The position numbers and the translations under genes were made by a program. Shown here piece by piece: positions 1 to 10,659 of a DNA stretch of 64,000 bases. How positions within the stretch are numbered: the stretch's first letter is position 1; every line of letters starts with the position of its first letter. The stretch comes from Wurfbainia villosa (taxonomy: Eukaryota; Streptophyta; Magnoliopsida; Zingiberales; Zingiberaceae). The notes below the pieces were generated by a model. That model was not told where the DNA came from. It did no database searches and saw nothing but the letters and a program-made list of their open reading frames with translations. The stretch spans positions 31,026,113 through 31,090,112 of the forward strand of contig CM045987.1 in assembly GCA_025175895.1 (NCBI GenBank), given 5' to 3'.

Positions 1-860
1 CCTTCTATCCACGGTTACCGGAGATGAGGTCAACCCCTAGGTTCCTCCTTAATTCTCCTAAATCTTTAATACGAGGGTTGTCACCCCTCATATCAGCTAC
101 ACACAGTAAATAGAAGACCAAAACCAACAATTATCGATCTAAACAATCACCAATTGCAAATATAAAATCATGAACAGAAGTATATTTGAAATAACATGTT
201 CTACGCACACAAACTACTTCCTAATTCTAGAATCGAAGTATCTACTCCATAAACAAAAGAGAAGAAACACAAGGCATGATTGAATTCATCATTACAATGT
301 AGAAGATGTATAGAAAATAAATTACAGTGCTCTTTGATTCTTCTCTCCGCTATTGGAGTGCAGAATTTTATCCTCGAGTGGCTTGCTTCCCCCCCCCCTC
401 CTATTGTGAGTTTCCGAAGCTTTTTAGGTCGTTAGAGTGTTGTCCCGCCTGTCGTGCCTCCCAACTAGGGTTTGGGCGTAGCTTATTTTATATAGACATC
501 AGATCGGATTTCCCCGAAACTTGAAAAATAACAGAATCGCGTCGAAATCGCCTAGCGCCACATGACCGTGTAGATTCACACGGTCAAGCCATATGTGCCG
601 TTGGGCTGCGAGCTGTGTGGATTCACAAGGCCAAGGCATGTGTCCTTCTGTTCTAGCTACCAAATGCCTTCTTTTCGCTCCAAAAGTGCGTCATTTCCCT
701 CGTAGAATGTTGTCCTGCACACAAGAGTACAAAGAGCATATCTCCGAACCAAAAAATAGAAAATGCATGCAAAATAAGGTGAAATATGCAAGAATCGAAT
801 ATAAAATGACACGATATGTGAGCGAAAACTTCTTCTAAAATCCTATATATTTTGCTCACA
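1..860 (-). mobile_element. Unassigned LTR-like fragment (minus strand), truncated by window start
   Basis: Non-coding and unlike any other stretch of the window. Read on the minus strand it starts TGTGAGC at 860, has a TATA-like TATATAAAATA at 494-484, then a leader-like stretch. The sequence to its right (from about 870) resembles the family B internal region at 48300-48460, so 860 looks like an insertion edge. The other edge, a primer-binding site and a TSD partner are outside the window or not visible. No convincing coding sequence. It could also be part of an older unrelated repeat. Confidence 0.4.
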
Positions 861-1299
861 TCACATAGGCATTATCATGACATATAAAATGATAAAATGA
901 AATATGATGTCATGACATGACAAGGCAAACAAAGTATGACAACTTTTAAATACAAAGGTATGTAATACATAAGTGTTAAGCCAAATTGTCATTTCTAGAA
1001 TTAAGTCCATATTTGCCATAATACCACTTATCTCCCAAGTGTGCCACAAACCCAAAATGGTACACTACGACCTCTAAACCTAATTGTGTCAATTTGATCA
1101 ATTTTTCAAAACTTTCAAATTTAATTGGCACATCCTAAATTCCTTTAGGACTATAAATTCAACCTTCATTTCTAAGGTATCACATAACCTTGAAAATGTC
1201 CTAAAGTGTCAACTTTACCATGGTTAGGTTAACTACCTATCCACTTAGGGTTGACACACCCTAACCCATTTAGTGTGAATCGATCACGCTCCTAGGAAC

Positions 1300-1488
1300 T
1301 CAATACCTATTAGAGCTCCTTGGGTTAACTAGGTACTCACTAGGGATAACTTCCCTAGATACCCTCCTAATGACCCTTTTTGGCTTGAAAGCGTTGGTCA
1401 ATTGGGTCTTGTTTTGGTCAACTCTAGGAATAACTTTCCTTGTAACCTTCTTAGTGGCTTTCCTAGGTTTTATAGAAACCTTGGCCAC
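1300..1488 (-). pseudogene. Basic tail peptide of family B (E8)
   Basis: The 62-codon frame is rich in Lys/Arg and contains VIRRVSREVIPSEYLVNP and SSNRY. It aligns by eye with 48769-48996 of E4, which has VIRKVSREVIPNEYLINP and SNRFWVPK. Conservation of the peptide in two diverged copies suggests it once was the C-terminal part of the gag reading frame. In autonomous copia elements a WVPK-type motif often precedes protease; here no protease follows in either copy. Function beyond that is unknown. Confidence 0.5.
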
Positions 1489-2078
1489 TAGACACTTACC
1501 ATGGTTAACCTTAGGGATAACTTCCCTAGTAACCTTAGCTTTCTAGACCTATGAATGGTTCCATAATCGAATGGAACATGGTGATAGGTCTCCTTGGGCT
1601 TAGGTTTGTGACCCAAAACTTTCTTGCCCTTTGATGGATCTTGTCTCCTAGACCCTAATTTTTTATCATTTTACCCTTGAAATTGATTTTGCATCTTCCT
1701 AAGGTCTTCTCTAATTTCTCAAGCCTTGACCTCAAGGCTTGGTTCTCTAACTCTAATTTTTCTAATTTTGATTTTTCATTAATCCTTTGGGAAATGTTCT
1801 TTCATTTAGGAATATGTCTGCCCTTCTTAGGGTTAATGCCTAAATGCTCCTCTACTCTCCTAATTGCTTCCATAGGTAGAATTGTTTTAGGGTTATTGTT
1901 TCTAGATTTGTCCTTAACCTTAAAATTACAATATTTGACACCTAAGCAATAAGATCTATTCCTAACATGCTTTTCATGATTATGCACAATTGCAAGAGTA
2001 TTAAAAGAATTCTTTTAACATTAAAATTCGAAGGTGCATTATTGAATTTTACTTGAAGGTTTGCTTTAGAAGCTCCCC

Positions 2079-2912
2079 CTACATATGATGCTCCTTCTTG
2101 GATTTTCTTCCTCCCCTTAAGTCATGAACTCCTATAATGCCCCTTTTGATTGCATTTAAGAACACCACGTGCTCCTTGCTCTTCCTAATTGGGGCTCCGA
2201 CTTCATTGGTCTTTTCTTGAGCTTTTGGCGTCGGTTGAGTCTTTTTGACTCGCTTTGGACACTTGCTCTTATAGTGCCCGGATTCCCTACACTCAAAGAA
2301 TACAATGTGATTTTTATTTTTAATTGGAATGCTTGAGTTTGCTAGGTCGATGGTGGCCAGAATTGGTTCTTCACTTCTTCTGGAGGTGGATGCTTCCTCT
2401 TGATTTTTCTCCGGAGTGGAGATTCTCTCCTCCCCCTCAATCTTAGAGGTGGAGGCTTCCTCCAATTCTTCTCCCACTTCTACCGATCCAGATGTTGACT
2501 CCTTCGCAACTTCTGAATCCTCACTTTCTTCTTTGGTCTCCTTCTCCAATTGAGCTGATGATGATTCTTCATGTAGCTTTGCCAATTTGCTCCATAGCTC
2601 GTTGACATCTTGAAATTCACCTAATCTAGACACAATATCTTTAGGTAACGAATTTAATATCATTTGCGCTACCTTATCATTTCTTTCGAAGGTTTGAGCT
2701 TGCTCTTCAGTCCATCTCTTCTTCTTGAGATATCCACCTCTTGGACCTCTTGGAAGTTCGAATCCCTTCACTAGAATAATCCAATCTTCAAAATCCATCA
2801 TGAAGAAATTCTCCATTCGTGCCCTCCATTACTCAAACCCTTCTCGTCCATAGAAGGTGTATGGAATTGGTGTGTTGATGTCCCACCCAAAACCATCATT
2901 GGCCAATTCCAT
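2079..2912 (-). pseudogene. gag: Family B gag, one in-frame stop (E8)
   Basis: Capsid-like Gag of a copia-type element. The start is the ATG at 2912, giving MELANDGFGWDINTPIPYTF, parallel to MEEPLGWDINTPIPYSF in E4. After about 27 residues a TAA at 2831-2829 replaces a glutamine codon (CAA in E4); the same frame then runs on to 2079. It has the UBN2-like block (EDWIILVKGFELPRG...KKKRWTEEQ), an acidic Ser/Glu-rich middle, and one CCHC zinc knuckle whose first Cys is Phe (FFECRESGHYKSKC). The second knuckle found in E4 has lost its cysteines. Non-functional as it stands. Confidence 0.75.
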
Positions 2913-2971
2913 CCTTCTTCTTCCCTCTAGCGATGCTCCCTTGCCGGTTAGTCCAAATGAAGAGCGGCCTC

Positions 2972-2983
2972 GCTCTAAGAGCA
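2972..2983 (-). other. Degenerate primer-binding site of E8
   Basis: GCTCTAAGAGCA matches the complement of the tRNA-iMet site (GCTCTGATACCA) at 9 of 12 positions. It lies 2 bp from the LTR end, the same spacing as in E4. This position supports 2986 as the LTR edge. Confidence 0.55.
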
Positions 2984-3499
2984 CTTGTAGGGGATCGTAC
3001 GTCGCTAGAGGGGGGGTTAATAGCAGAATCATCGCTTGACGTAATTAGATCGCGTGCTTGCTATAATTGGGTTACTACACAGCGGAAATAGAAAATACAA
3101 TATGAATACAAACCCACAAGCATAGTCAAAACACAAGAATATACGTGGTTCGAAATCTTAGGGCACCTACTCTATGGGGCGAGCTCAACGAATTCTAGTG
3201 ATGCACACACCACTAATAAATCTCCTTCTCAGTAACACACCGGAGGTGGAGAAACCTCATACAAAAGATTACAATAGTAATACGAAAGATACAAGAGATT
3301 ACAAAGATAAAAGGAAATACAAGTAAAGAAAAATACTTTACAAGAATAATTTTAATGCTTGATCTTTGGTTGCATGCGAAGTACCTTGAAGGTCTGGATT
3401 ACAGCAGCAATTCCCCTTCAAATCGCCTTAAGAACCATTTCCAAAAACCTCCCCTTCGTGCTTCTTATAAAGCTGCAACTCGAGCTGATTCCTACCTAG

Positions 3500-3900
3500 C
3501 AGTCGACTGCTCATACCCATCAGTCGACTGATCCTGTAGTCGTTGTCTCACAATGACTTGATCCATGCTAGAAGAACTCCAACGGATACCTCAGCAGCCG
3601 ACTGCCCTTACTAGCAGTCGATTGCTAATTCAGTAGCCGATTGACCAGTCATCTACCTAGGGTTCTGTGCCCGTGACCAAAACCAGCAGTTGACTTCCCT
3701 TCATGGCAGTCGACTGATCATGTCCAGTTGACTTCCCAATGCTGGCAGTCGACTACCAAGGCCACTTGCCACAATCAAACGTCAGTCGACTCACGGCAGT
3801 TGCCTGGTCATAATCCCAGTCGACTGCTTAGTGTCGACTTGGTTGCCAAGTGTCAAAATACTTGACCAGCCGATTGGTCTATAACTCCAGTCGACTGGTA
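3500..3900. repeat. Dispersed GTCGAC palindrome array (E8 LTR)
   Basis: Eight GTCGAC cores, mostly within CAGTCGACTG, plus several decayed variants (CAGTCGATTG, CAGCCGACTG, CAGTTGACTT) are scattered at irregular spacing over about 400 bp. Not a regular tandem repeat. Homologous arrays occur in E4's two LTRs. Confidence 0.85.
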
Positions 3901-4109
3901 CACCTTAACCATGAGATTTTCCCCAAATATGATGCCCTCATACATGCTAGACCACCCTTAGCCTAGACCTAAGCCTTCTAGCCACCTCTAACAGCCTCAC
4001 GCCTATTGGATCCCTCCAAGTCATTCATGATTTGTTCATCCGTATGTTAGCCTTCAAGTGTTTCCATGGGTTATTGTCATGCTAAGCTGGTCTATACTAC
4101 CAAGGTACA

Positions 4110-4440
4110 TTTGGGCTTACGCTACTAAGACACACGCTTGGACTTTACGCCACCAATATCATACCCTTGGACTTTCCAATTGCCAAGTACCCATGACTTG
4201 GACTTTCACTGCCAAGACTATACACTTGGACTTATGTGGCCAAGACTACACCCTTGAACTTTCCTTGCTAACTCTCTGTTGGACTCTCCAAATGCCAAGA
4301 CCCATGCTTGGACTTTCCATTGCCAAGATCCATGCTTAGACTTTTCCTTTGCCAGGTACCATGACTTGAACTTTCCTTTGCAATGTACACAAGACTTGGA
4401 CTTTCCAAATGTTAAGTGTCTCACTTTGACTTCTCCATCA
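4110..4440. repeat. CTTGGACTTT / CCAAG minisatellite-like array (E8 LTR)
   Basis: About ten degenerate units of 25-35 bp follow the pattern GCCAAG, a short CC(C)ATG-like spacer, CTTGGACTTT. CCAAG and CTTGG are complementary, so each unit can fold on itself. Short open frames here (LDF/WTF repeats) are by-products of the repeat. Homologous arrays are at 46490-46770 and 51630-51900. Confidence 0.8.
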
Positions 4441-4477
4441 TATGGTCAACCCCTTGTCAAACAATGATTAATCCTTT

Positions 4478-6661
4478 TGTTGGGTTTTCGGCACCGCGAC
4501 GAGTGTGTGTTCGAACATGTTTCATAAACATGTGCGCAGCGGAAAAAATAAAAAGCAATAAATCTAATTTATTACATCACACACACCACACACATGCATA
4601 GTACAACATGTGTAGACATAATCGTTGTTTCAAATTTTTGCAATAAAAGGAAAATTATTTTACGTATACCTGATGTATCACGTGTAGTGGGAAAGACATC
4701 AATCGGAGCGACTCTCGCTAGATTCGCCTCTATCTGTATCCACGCCAAGTATCATTGGGATGACTTCACAAAGCCACGAGCCTCATCTTCGTACGAGTCA
4801 CTAGCCTCGTGTTGAAGACGATGTGATCGAGAGAAGATCACAATCCGAATCAAAACTCGGATTAGAAATCGAGTCCCAATAACTCACTTCTCCGGAGAGG
4901 TATTCGTCAACCGTTTGACAAATTCTTCGTCCTCCACCTATAAGGATTATCGGAGATCGAATCCCCGGTAAAGTAGCCATTGTCAGAGCTCAAAACATCA
5001 TCCAAATGACACTCTGACACGTAAGGAAACAAGCTGTCCAGAAAACTAGATAGCTTGCTGGAGGATGTTGCGCCGGACAAAGAGGATGGTCGGCCAACCC
5101 TTGGTCACCGGAACCAAGGTGAGTCGCCGGAGGGTCGGCGGAGGATGGCAGCAAAAGCTGGGCAGCAACAAGGTTGGGCCACGACAAGGAGAAGAGAGGG
5201 AGAGGGGTTGGGCGGCAAGGTTTTTCCAACAACCAAAAGTTCTCCACAAAAAACCCTTAATCCATGTTTTATAGAGAACACACTCTCCTAACGGTTATTG
5301 CTTCATAACCAAAACCCATTAACCCGCTCCAATAACTTAAGTTAAAATAAACCAAACCGCGTTGGTCTATTTTAAGTTAAAACAAACTGAACCAACTTTT
5401 GGTTCATTCGTTTAAAAAAAAACAAACCCCTTTGGTTTATTCTCCACCATTGGATTATAACCAAACCAATTTGGTTCATCCATCATGTCTTTATAAGACA
5501 TGACCCATCCACGCTTCCATTGCGACTGAAACGATTTTATGCTCGATCCTTGTTTGGTCCATCCAAACCTAGTTTCTCTCGGTCTGAGAATCTCATTCTC
5601 AAGCTCGTTTTAAATCCTTCGGATTATGCTCGTTGTGTGTATGACCAAATAGGTTCTCGGTTTATGTTGGTCGTCTATAATTTACCATTAATTATAGAAC
5701 CATCATGAGTGACACCTAGTAGTACATCATGATCCCCAATTAACCAAAAGATCAACGGTTGATCCAGAACTATTTTTGAACCCCTTTAGTAGCTACAATG
5801 AATCGTGCCCCATTCCCTTCACTCATCTTATAACCACTTGGTTCAGGACATGGTCTATAGTGTCAGCCCCCACTAGGTTGACTACGTCACACCTAGCCCA
5901 AGTATCATTTCATCGTCCTATGGATTCTAGTTACTACACATGTATCCAAGAGTACCTTACTCTAAACATGTAATGCTTTGGTCAAAGACTTTAGTAATAA
6001 TCCGACGAGAGTCCATGGGTATACATCTCCTCGCAAGGAGTGGTGAATCCTTTATAGGCTATTCAAACACCTTTGATCACTTCGACTTATGCCCAATCAT
6101 CCCGAATCAACATCTCCTCAGAGATGCTTTCTTAAGATGTCAAAGCATAAGTCTTCATGAGAAAGATGACTTGAATACCGCAAGTCAAAGGAACATTGCA
6201 CTTAAGCTGTAGTAAGAACTTCATTGACATATCCATATTTGCAGAGAACCATATGAAGTCTTATAGCTGGTCACTCCAATAAACTAGTTACCATAACTAG
6301 CACCCACAATTAACTCCGGACATCATAATGTCTCCAGCCAGTGAGAACCAGCTGCTTGGATACACCAAGAAGTATACCTCATGCTAGTCTCGACAGAATT
6401 GATAGTGTCCAAATTCATCAATTAATCGACTAGGGATAATTCCGATACATCACAATTACACATGTAGAGATACTCACTAGTTGTGATCCAATCACAAATT
6501 CTCTCATGCTGTGAATCATATCGTGGACGTTCAATAAATGAGTTTAAGATCTAATCAAATAAATGAAAACATGTATACTCAAATAGTGAATCTTCATTTA
6601 TCATATAAATGGTTCAAACATAAGGCGATTGCCTTAGGATATCTCTAATATATTACTAACA
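4478..6661 (-). repeat. E2 3' LTR (family A, 2184 bp)
   Basis: Begins TGTTGGGTTTTCGG and ends TATTACTAACA, the family A ends read on the plus strand. On the minus strand the TATA box is at 5273-5266 (TATAAAAC). Hairpin-forming stretches shared by the family are visible: TGTGATC / GATCACA around 4829-4849 and the TTGACAAAT / ATTCGTCAA arms around 4905-4926, the latter with one G-U type change. Confidence 0.92.
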
Positions 6662-6675
6662 AACACCCACTTGGC

Positions 6676-7165
6676 CTAATGTCAATCGCTACAGTATCCA
6701 ATACCATAAGCTCTAACATGACCCTCAAACTTACTTTGAGGTAATGCCTTAGTTAAAGGATCTGCTAAGTTCCTTTCAGTGGGAATCTTCTCGATTTGTA
6801 TTTCCTTCCTACTTATGATCTCTCTGATCAAATGATAGCGGCGAAGCACATGTTTGGATCGTTGATGAGACCTTTGCTCTTTCGCCTATGCAATTGCTCC
6901 ATTATTATAGCAGTAAACCGATATTGCTTCAACAATGGCTGGAACCAAACCAAGTTCATAAATAAACTTCTTGATCCAAACTGCTTCCTTTGCTGCTTCC
7001 GAAGCTACAATGTATTGTGCCTCAGTGGTAGAATTCGCTACAGTGTCTTGTTTGGAACTTTTCCACCTCACTGTGCCCCCATTCAAGGTGAACACGTACC
7101 CAGACTGAGACCTGGAATCATCCTTGTCTGTCTGGAAGCTGGCATCCGTATACCCGCGTATCACC
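6676..7165 (-). pseudogene. E2 RNase H remnant, C-terminal side of E1 insertion
   Basis: C-terminal end of the copia polyprotein. Translation shows GYTDASFQTDKDDS, SQSGYVF and TEAQYIVASEAAKEAVWIKKF, typical of copia RNase H, then NNGAIA. The family stop codon (after SDWH in sister copies) would be at 6678-6676. The upstream part of the domain continues at 16744 on the far side of E1; the shared TSD is TCACC. Frameshifts beyond NNGAIA end the open stretch. Confidence 0.85.
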
Positions 7166-8542
7166 TGTTAGTAATATATGAGAGATGTCCTAAGGCAATC
7201 GACTTATGTATGAACCATTTATATGATAAATGAAGATTCACTATTTGAGTATACATGTTTTATGTATTTGATTGGATCTTAAACTCATTTACTGAATGTC
7301 CACGATACGATTCACAGCATGAGAGAATTTGTGATTGGATCACAACTAGTGAGTATCTCTACATGTGTAATTGTGATGTATCGGAATTATCCCTAGTCGA
7401 TGAATTGATGGATTTGGACACTATCAATTCTGTCGAGACTAGCACGAGGTATACTCCTTGGTGTATCCAAGCAGCTGATTCTCACTGGCTGGAGACATAG
7501 TGATGTCCGGAGTTAATCGTGGATGCTAGTTATGGTAACTAGTTCATTGGAGTGACCAGCCGTAAGACTTCATATGGTTCTCTACATATATAGATATGTC
7601 AATGAAGTTCTTACTGTGGCTTAAGTGCGATGTTCCTTTGACTTGCGGTATTCAAGTCATCTTGATCATGGAGACTTATGCTTTGACATCTTAAGCAAAC
7701 ATCTCCGAGGAGATGTGGACCCGGATGATTGGGTATAAGTCAAGTGATCAAGGTGTTTGAATAGCCTATAAAGGATTCACCACTCCTTGCAGGAGATGTA
7801 TACCCATGGCCTCTCGTCGGATTGTTACTAAAGTCTTTGGCCAAAGCATTACATGTTTAGAGTAAGGTACTCTTCGATACATGTGGAGTAACTAGAACTG
7901 AGGACGAGGAAATGATACTTGGGCTAGGTGTGACGTAGTCACCTAGTGGGGACCGGCACTATAGACCATGTCCTCAACCAAGTGGGTATAAGATGAGTGA
8001 AGGGAATGGGGCACGATTCATTCGAGCCATCAAGGGTTTAAAATAGTTCGATCAACCGCTGATCTTTCTGGTTAATTGGGGATCATGATGTACTACTAGG
8101 TGCCACTCATGATCGTTCTATAATTAATGGTTAATTATAGACGGCCAACATAAACCGAGAACCTATTTGGTCACACGCACAACGAGTGTAATCCAAAGGA
8201 TTTAAAACGAGCTTGAGAATGGGATTCTCAGATCGAGAGAAACTAGGTTTGGTTGGACCAAACATAAAGCGAGCATGAAATCGTTTCAGTCGCAATGGAA
8301 GCGTGGATGGGCCGAGTCTTATGAAGATGTAATGGATGGACCAAAATGGTTTGGTTCTAATCCAATGGATGAGAATAAACCAAAGGGTTTGGTTTATTTT
8401 AAACGAATGAACCAAAGGTTGGTTCGGTTCGTTTTAACTTAAAATAAACCATCATGGTTTGGTTTATTTTAACTTATCTTAATGGAGCGGGTTAACGGGC
8501 TTTATGGATATGATCCATTAACCATTAAGAGAATTAGTTCTC

Positions 8543-8550
8543 TATAAAAG
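8543..8550 (+). promoter_or_regulatory. LTR promoter TATA box (E1 5' LTR)
   Basis: TATAAAAG, flanked upstream by the small inverted repeat AGAGAA/TTCTCT. Equivalent boxes: 15906-15913 (E1 3' LTR), 28566-28573 and 62405-62412 (E6), and on the minus strand 5273-5266 (E2), 37950-37943 and 44610-44603 (E3). Position just before the GC-rich leader fits an RNA polymerase II LTR promoter; the start site itself is inferred. Confidence 0.7.
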
Positions 8551-8551
8551 A

Positions 8552-9034
8552 GGGCTTAAGGGATTGTTAAGCCCTAATCATCCAAAACCCTAGCTTGAAG
8601 TTGCCGCCCACCCCTTGGAGGAATTTTCGGCGCCCAACAACAAGCTGCCGCCGCCCAGCTTTGTGCCGCCATCCAAGACCCTTGCCGGCGTCCAAGCTCC
8701 AGCCGGTGAACCTCCGGCGACCCTCCGGTGATCTCCTATAGGTTCGGCATCAAGGTGAGCTTTTTCTCTCCTTGTTTTGGCCGGCGCCTACTCCTCCACC
8801 AAGCTGTCCAGTTTTCTGGACAGCTTCTTCTCCTCTCGTCGGAGCGTCGTTTGGACGATGGTTAGTGCTCCGACAGCGGCTAACATACCGGGGAGTTGAT
8901 CTCCGGTAATCCTCTGAGGTGGAGGACGAAGGATTCGTCAATCGGTTGACGAATACCTCTCCGGAGAAGCGAGTCTTGAGGACTTGTTTTTAGGTCCGAA
9001 TTTGGATTCGGATCGTGATCATCTCTCGATCACG
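8552..9034 (+). promoter_or_regulatory. Structured LTR leader: four hairpins (E1 5' LTR)
   Basis: Seen directly: (1) GGGCTTAA with TTAAGCCC just after TATA; (2) AAGCTGTCCAG, loop TTTT, CTGGACAGCTT at 8801-8826, an 11-bp stem; (3) ATTCGTCAA, loop TCGG, TTGACGAAT at 8933-8954; (4) CGTGATC, 7-nt loop, GATCACG at 9014-9034. Sister LTRs show pair-preserving changes: hairpin 2 has A-T in place of G-C at the loop-closing pair at about 28829-28854, and hairpin 4 has T-A in place of C-G at about 62867-62887 and in E2. A role in the genomic RNA (dimerisation, packaging, translation or reverse transcription) is inference. Confidence 0.65.
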
Positions 9035-9376
9035 TCGTCTTCAACACGAGGCTAGTAACCCGTACGAAGACAAAGCTCGTGGCTTGGCGAAGTCATCCCG
9101 AGGAGCTCGGCGTGGATACGGATAGAGACGATTCTTACGAGGATCGTTCCGGTTGATTCCGTTCCCGCTACACGTCATACGAAAGGTATAACGTAGTTTA
9201 ATTTTCTTTTATTGCAAATTTTAATTTACGGTTATGTCTACACTTGTTGTAATAGCATGCATGTGTTGTGTGTGTTGTAATAAATATAGATTTATTAATT
9301 TTAATTGCTTCCGCTGTGCTCATGTTTACGAAACATGATCGAACACACACACGCCGCGGTGCCGGAAACCCAACAG

Positions 9377-9388
9377 TGGTATCAGAGC
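9377..9388 (+). other. Primer-binding site of E1 (tRNA-iMet)
   Basis: TGGTATCAGAGC lies 1 bp after the LTR end. It is the usual 12-base complement to plant initiator methionine tRNA 3' end, where minus-strand DNA synthesis starts. Confidence 0.93.
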
Positions 9389-9429
9389 CCAGGTTGTGTT
9401 TCGACATAATCGTAAAAATGGTTTTGCGA

Positions 9430-9850
9430 TAGTCATAATGTATTTCTGGAAATTTTCTAAATTTTGGAAATTTAGAAGTATTTATGGAAAATTTTCAATT
9501 TTGGAAAGTCTAGAAGTATTTATGGAAATCTTCCACTTTTGGAAAGTTGGAAGTATTTATGGAAATTGATATTTTCCATAAATAAAATATTTGATTAGAT
9601 TCTTTAAATTTGTTTCCTAATTTAATCATGATTTGATTTGGGAAATCAAATCTTAAAATATTTTATTTCCATAAGTAGTTTTAATGATTTAGGAAATTGG
9701 TTTCCTAAATAGATTTTCCTTAATCAAATAATTCCATGAATAAAATATGTGATTAGATTTGGAAATTTGTTTCCTAATTTAATTATGATTTGATTTGGAG
9801 AATCAAATCTTAAACATATTTTATTTCCATAAATAGTTATGACAAATAAG
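9430..9850 (+). repeat. AT-rich tandem repeats in the E1 leader
   Basis: About four units of 42-45 bp built on TAGAAGTATTTATGGAAA, followed by two diverged copies of a roughly 125-bp unit containing the inverted repeat GATTTGATTT / AAATCAAATC. The same array is in every family A leader. In E6 (about 29460-29660) the first unit type has an extra roughly 85-bp duplication, so copy number varies. Confidence 0.75.
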
Positions 9851-10073
9851 GAAATTATATACATGACATAATTGTATGCCATGTAATTGCATTAGATGCA
9901 TAACATTATGTCATGCGTGTCGTGACATGTAGATGTATGCCATGTATGCCATGCCATGTAGATAATAGTTATTTGCATGCAAAGAGGATGAGACATAAAA
10001 ACCCTTAATCAATATTAAAGCCTACACCTTCCATTAATATGGTTAGAACCCGAGTTCTGCTTTCTTGTTTGGG

Positions 10074-10487
10074 TTGTTGGACTCTCTCCAAGCCCTACTA
10101 ACCTGAATATGTTCAAACCATGGAATAGTTTAATACTAATATGGTAAGAGTCAGAGGTCAATCGTTAGCTTTGGTTGTTGGACTCTCTCCAAGCTGGGCT
10201 AATTGGTTGAATGCGCTCTAACCATATTAAAACTATGTTCTGATTAATGGGTTGGCTTTAACCTGGAGCATCGGCTTGTTGGACTCTCTCCAAGGTCGAT
10301 GTAAAGGGAGGTGAAGTTGGGTGCTATGCATATGATGCATACTTGTTAATGTGTTAACAACCCGATGTATGTGTGAACATTCAAATAGTTGATAGCACAT
10401 TGTGATAGTTGCATATACGTGATATGCAATCGGTATAGATGATACCTACCGTCGTAGTTATGAATGGCTTGTTGGACTCTCTCCAAG
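10074..10487 (+). promoter_or_regulatory. Four-copy hairpin module in E1 leader
   Basis: The 19-mer TTGTTGGACTCTCTCCAAG occurs identically at 10074-10092, 10175-10193, 10276-10294 and 10469-10487 (spacing 101, 101, 193). Its core TTGGA-CTCTC-TCCAA is a 5-bp stem with a 5-nt loop. Outer arms differ but stay complementary: TTAGC/GCTAA around copy 2, CATCG/CGATG around copy 3, TAGTTATGAA/TTCATAACTA (10455-10464 with 10492-10501) around copy 4. Homologous arrays: 20146-20561 (E2, minus, loop CTCAC), 42768-43172 (E3, minus), 56757-57172 (E6). It lies between primer-binding site and gag, where retroelement packaging signals usually lie; that role is inference. Confidence 0.7.
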
Positions 10488-10659
10488 GTTGTTCATAACT
10501 ATGATGGATATCAGCCCATTCGGAGATGGACCTACAATCTCCCGAAGTGATTTTGGGGTTTTTGAAATTCAAAAAATGAATGGGATTTATAAATGTATAT
10601 TGATGCATTTTAAAATCATCTTTCTCATATATGCTCGTTTTGTATTTCTAAGATTGATC

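Larger units (their letters stand above)
2986..4477 (-). repeat. E8 5' LTR, first part (continues 23096-23167)
   Basis: Starts TGTAGGGG followed by a 7-G run, and parallels the E4 LTR throughout: a leader-like stretch with rows of genomic-type sequence, the GTCGAC palindrome array at 3500-3900, then the CTTGGACTTT array at 4110-4440. E2 inserted near the far end, duplicating CCTTT (4473-4477 and 23091-23095). The LTR resumes at 23096 and ends ACCAACA at 23167. Confidence 0.8.
7166..9375 (+). repeat. E1 5' LTR (family A, 2210 bp)
   Basis: Starts TGTTAGTAATATATGAG and ends GGAAACCCAACA. The first about 1.37 kb is the U3-like region. The TATA box is at 8543-8550, followed at once by a GGGCTTAA/TTAAGCCC hairpin, then a GC-rich leader with several hairpins (8801-8826, 8933-8954, 9014-9034). 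The 9-kb distant 3' LTR matches closely over its last 900 bp and poorly over its first 900 bp. Confidence 0.93.

Noticed and set aside
9376..9395. Possible tRNA gene
   Set aside because: Only the 12-base primer-binding complement to tRNA-iMet is present; no cloverleaf around it.
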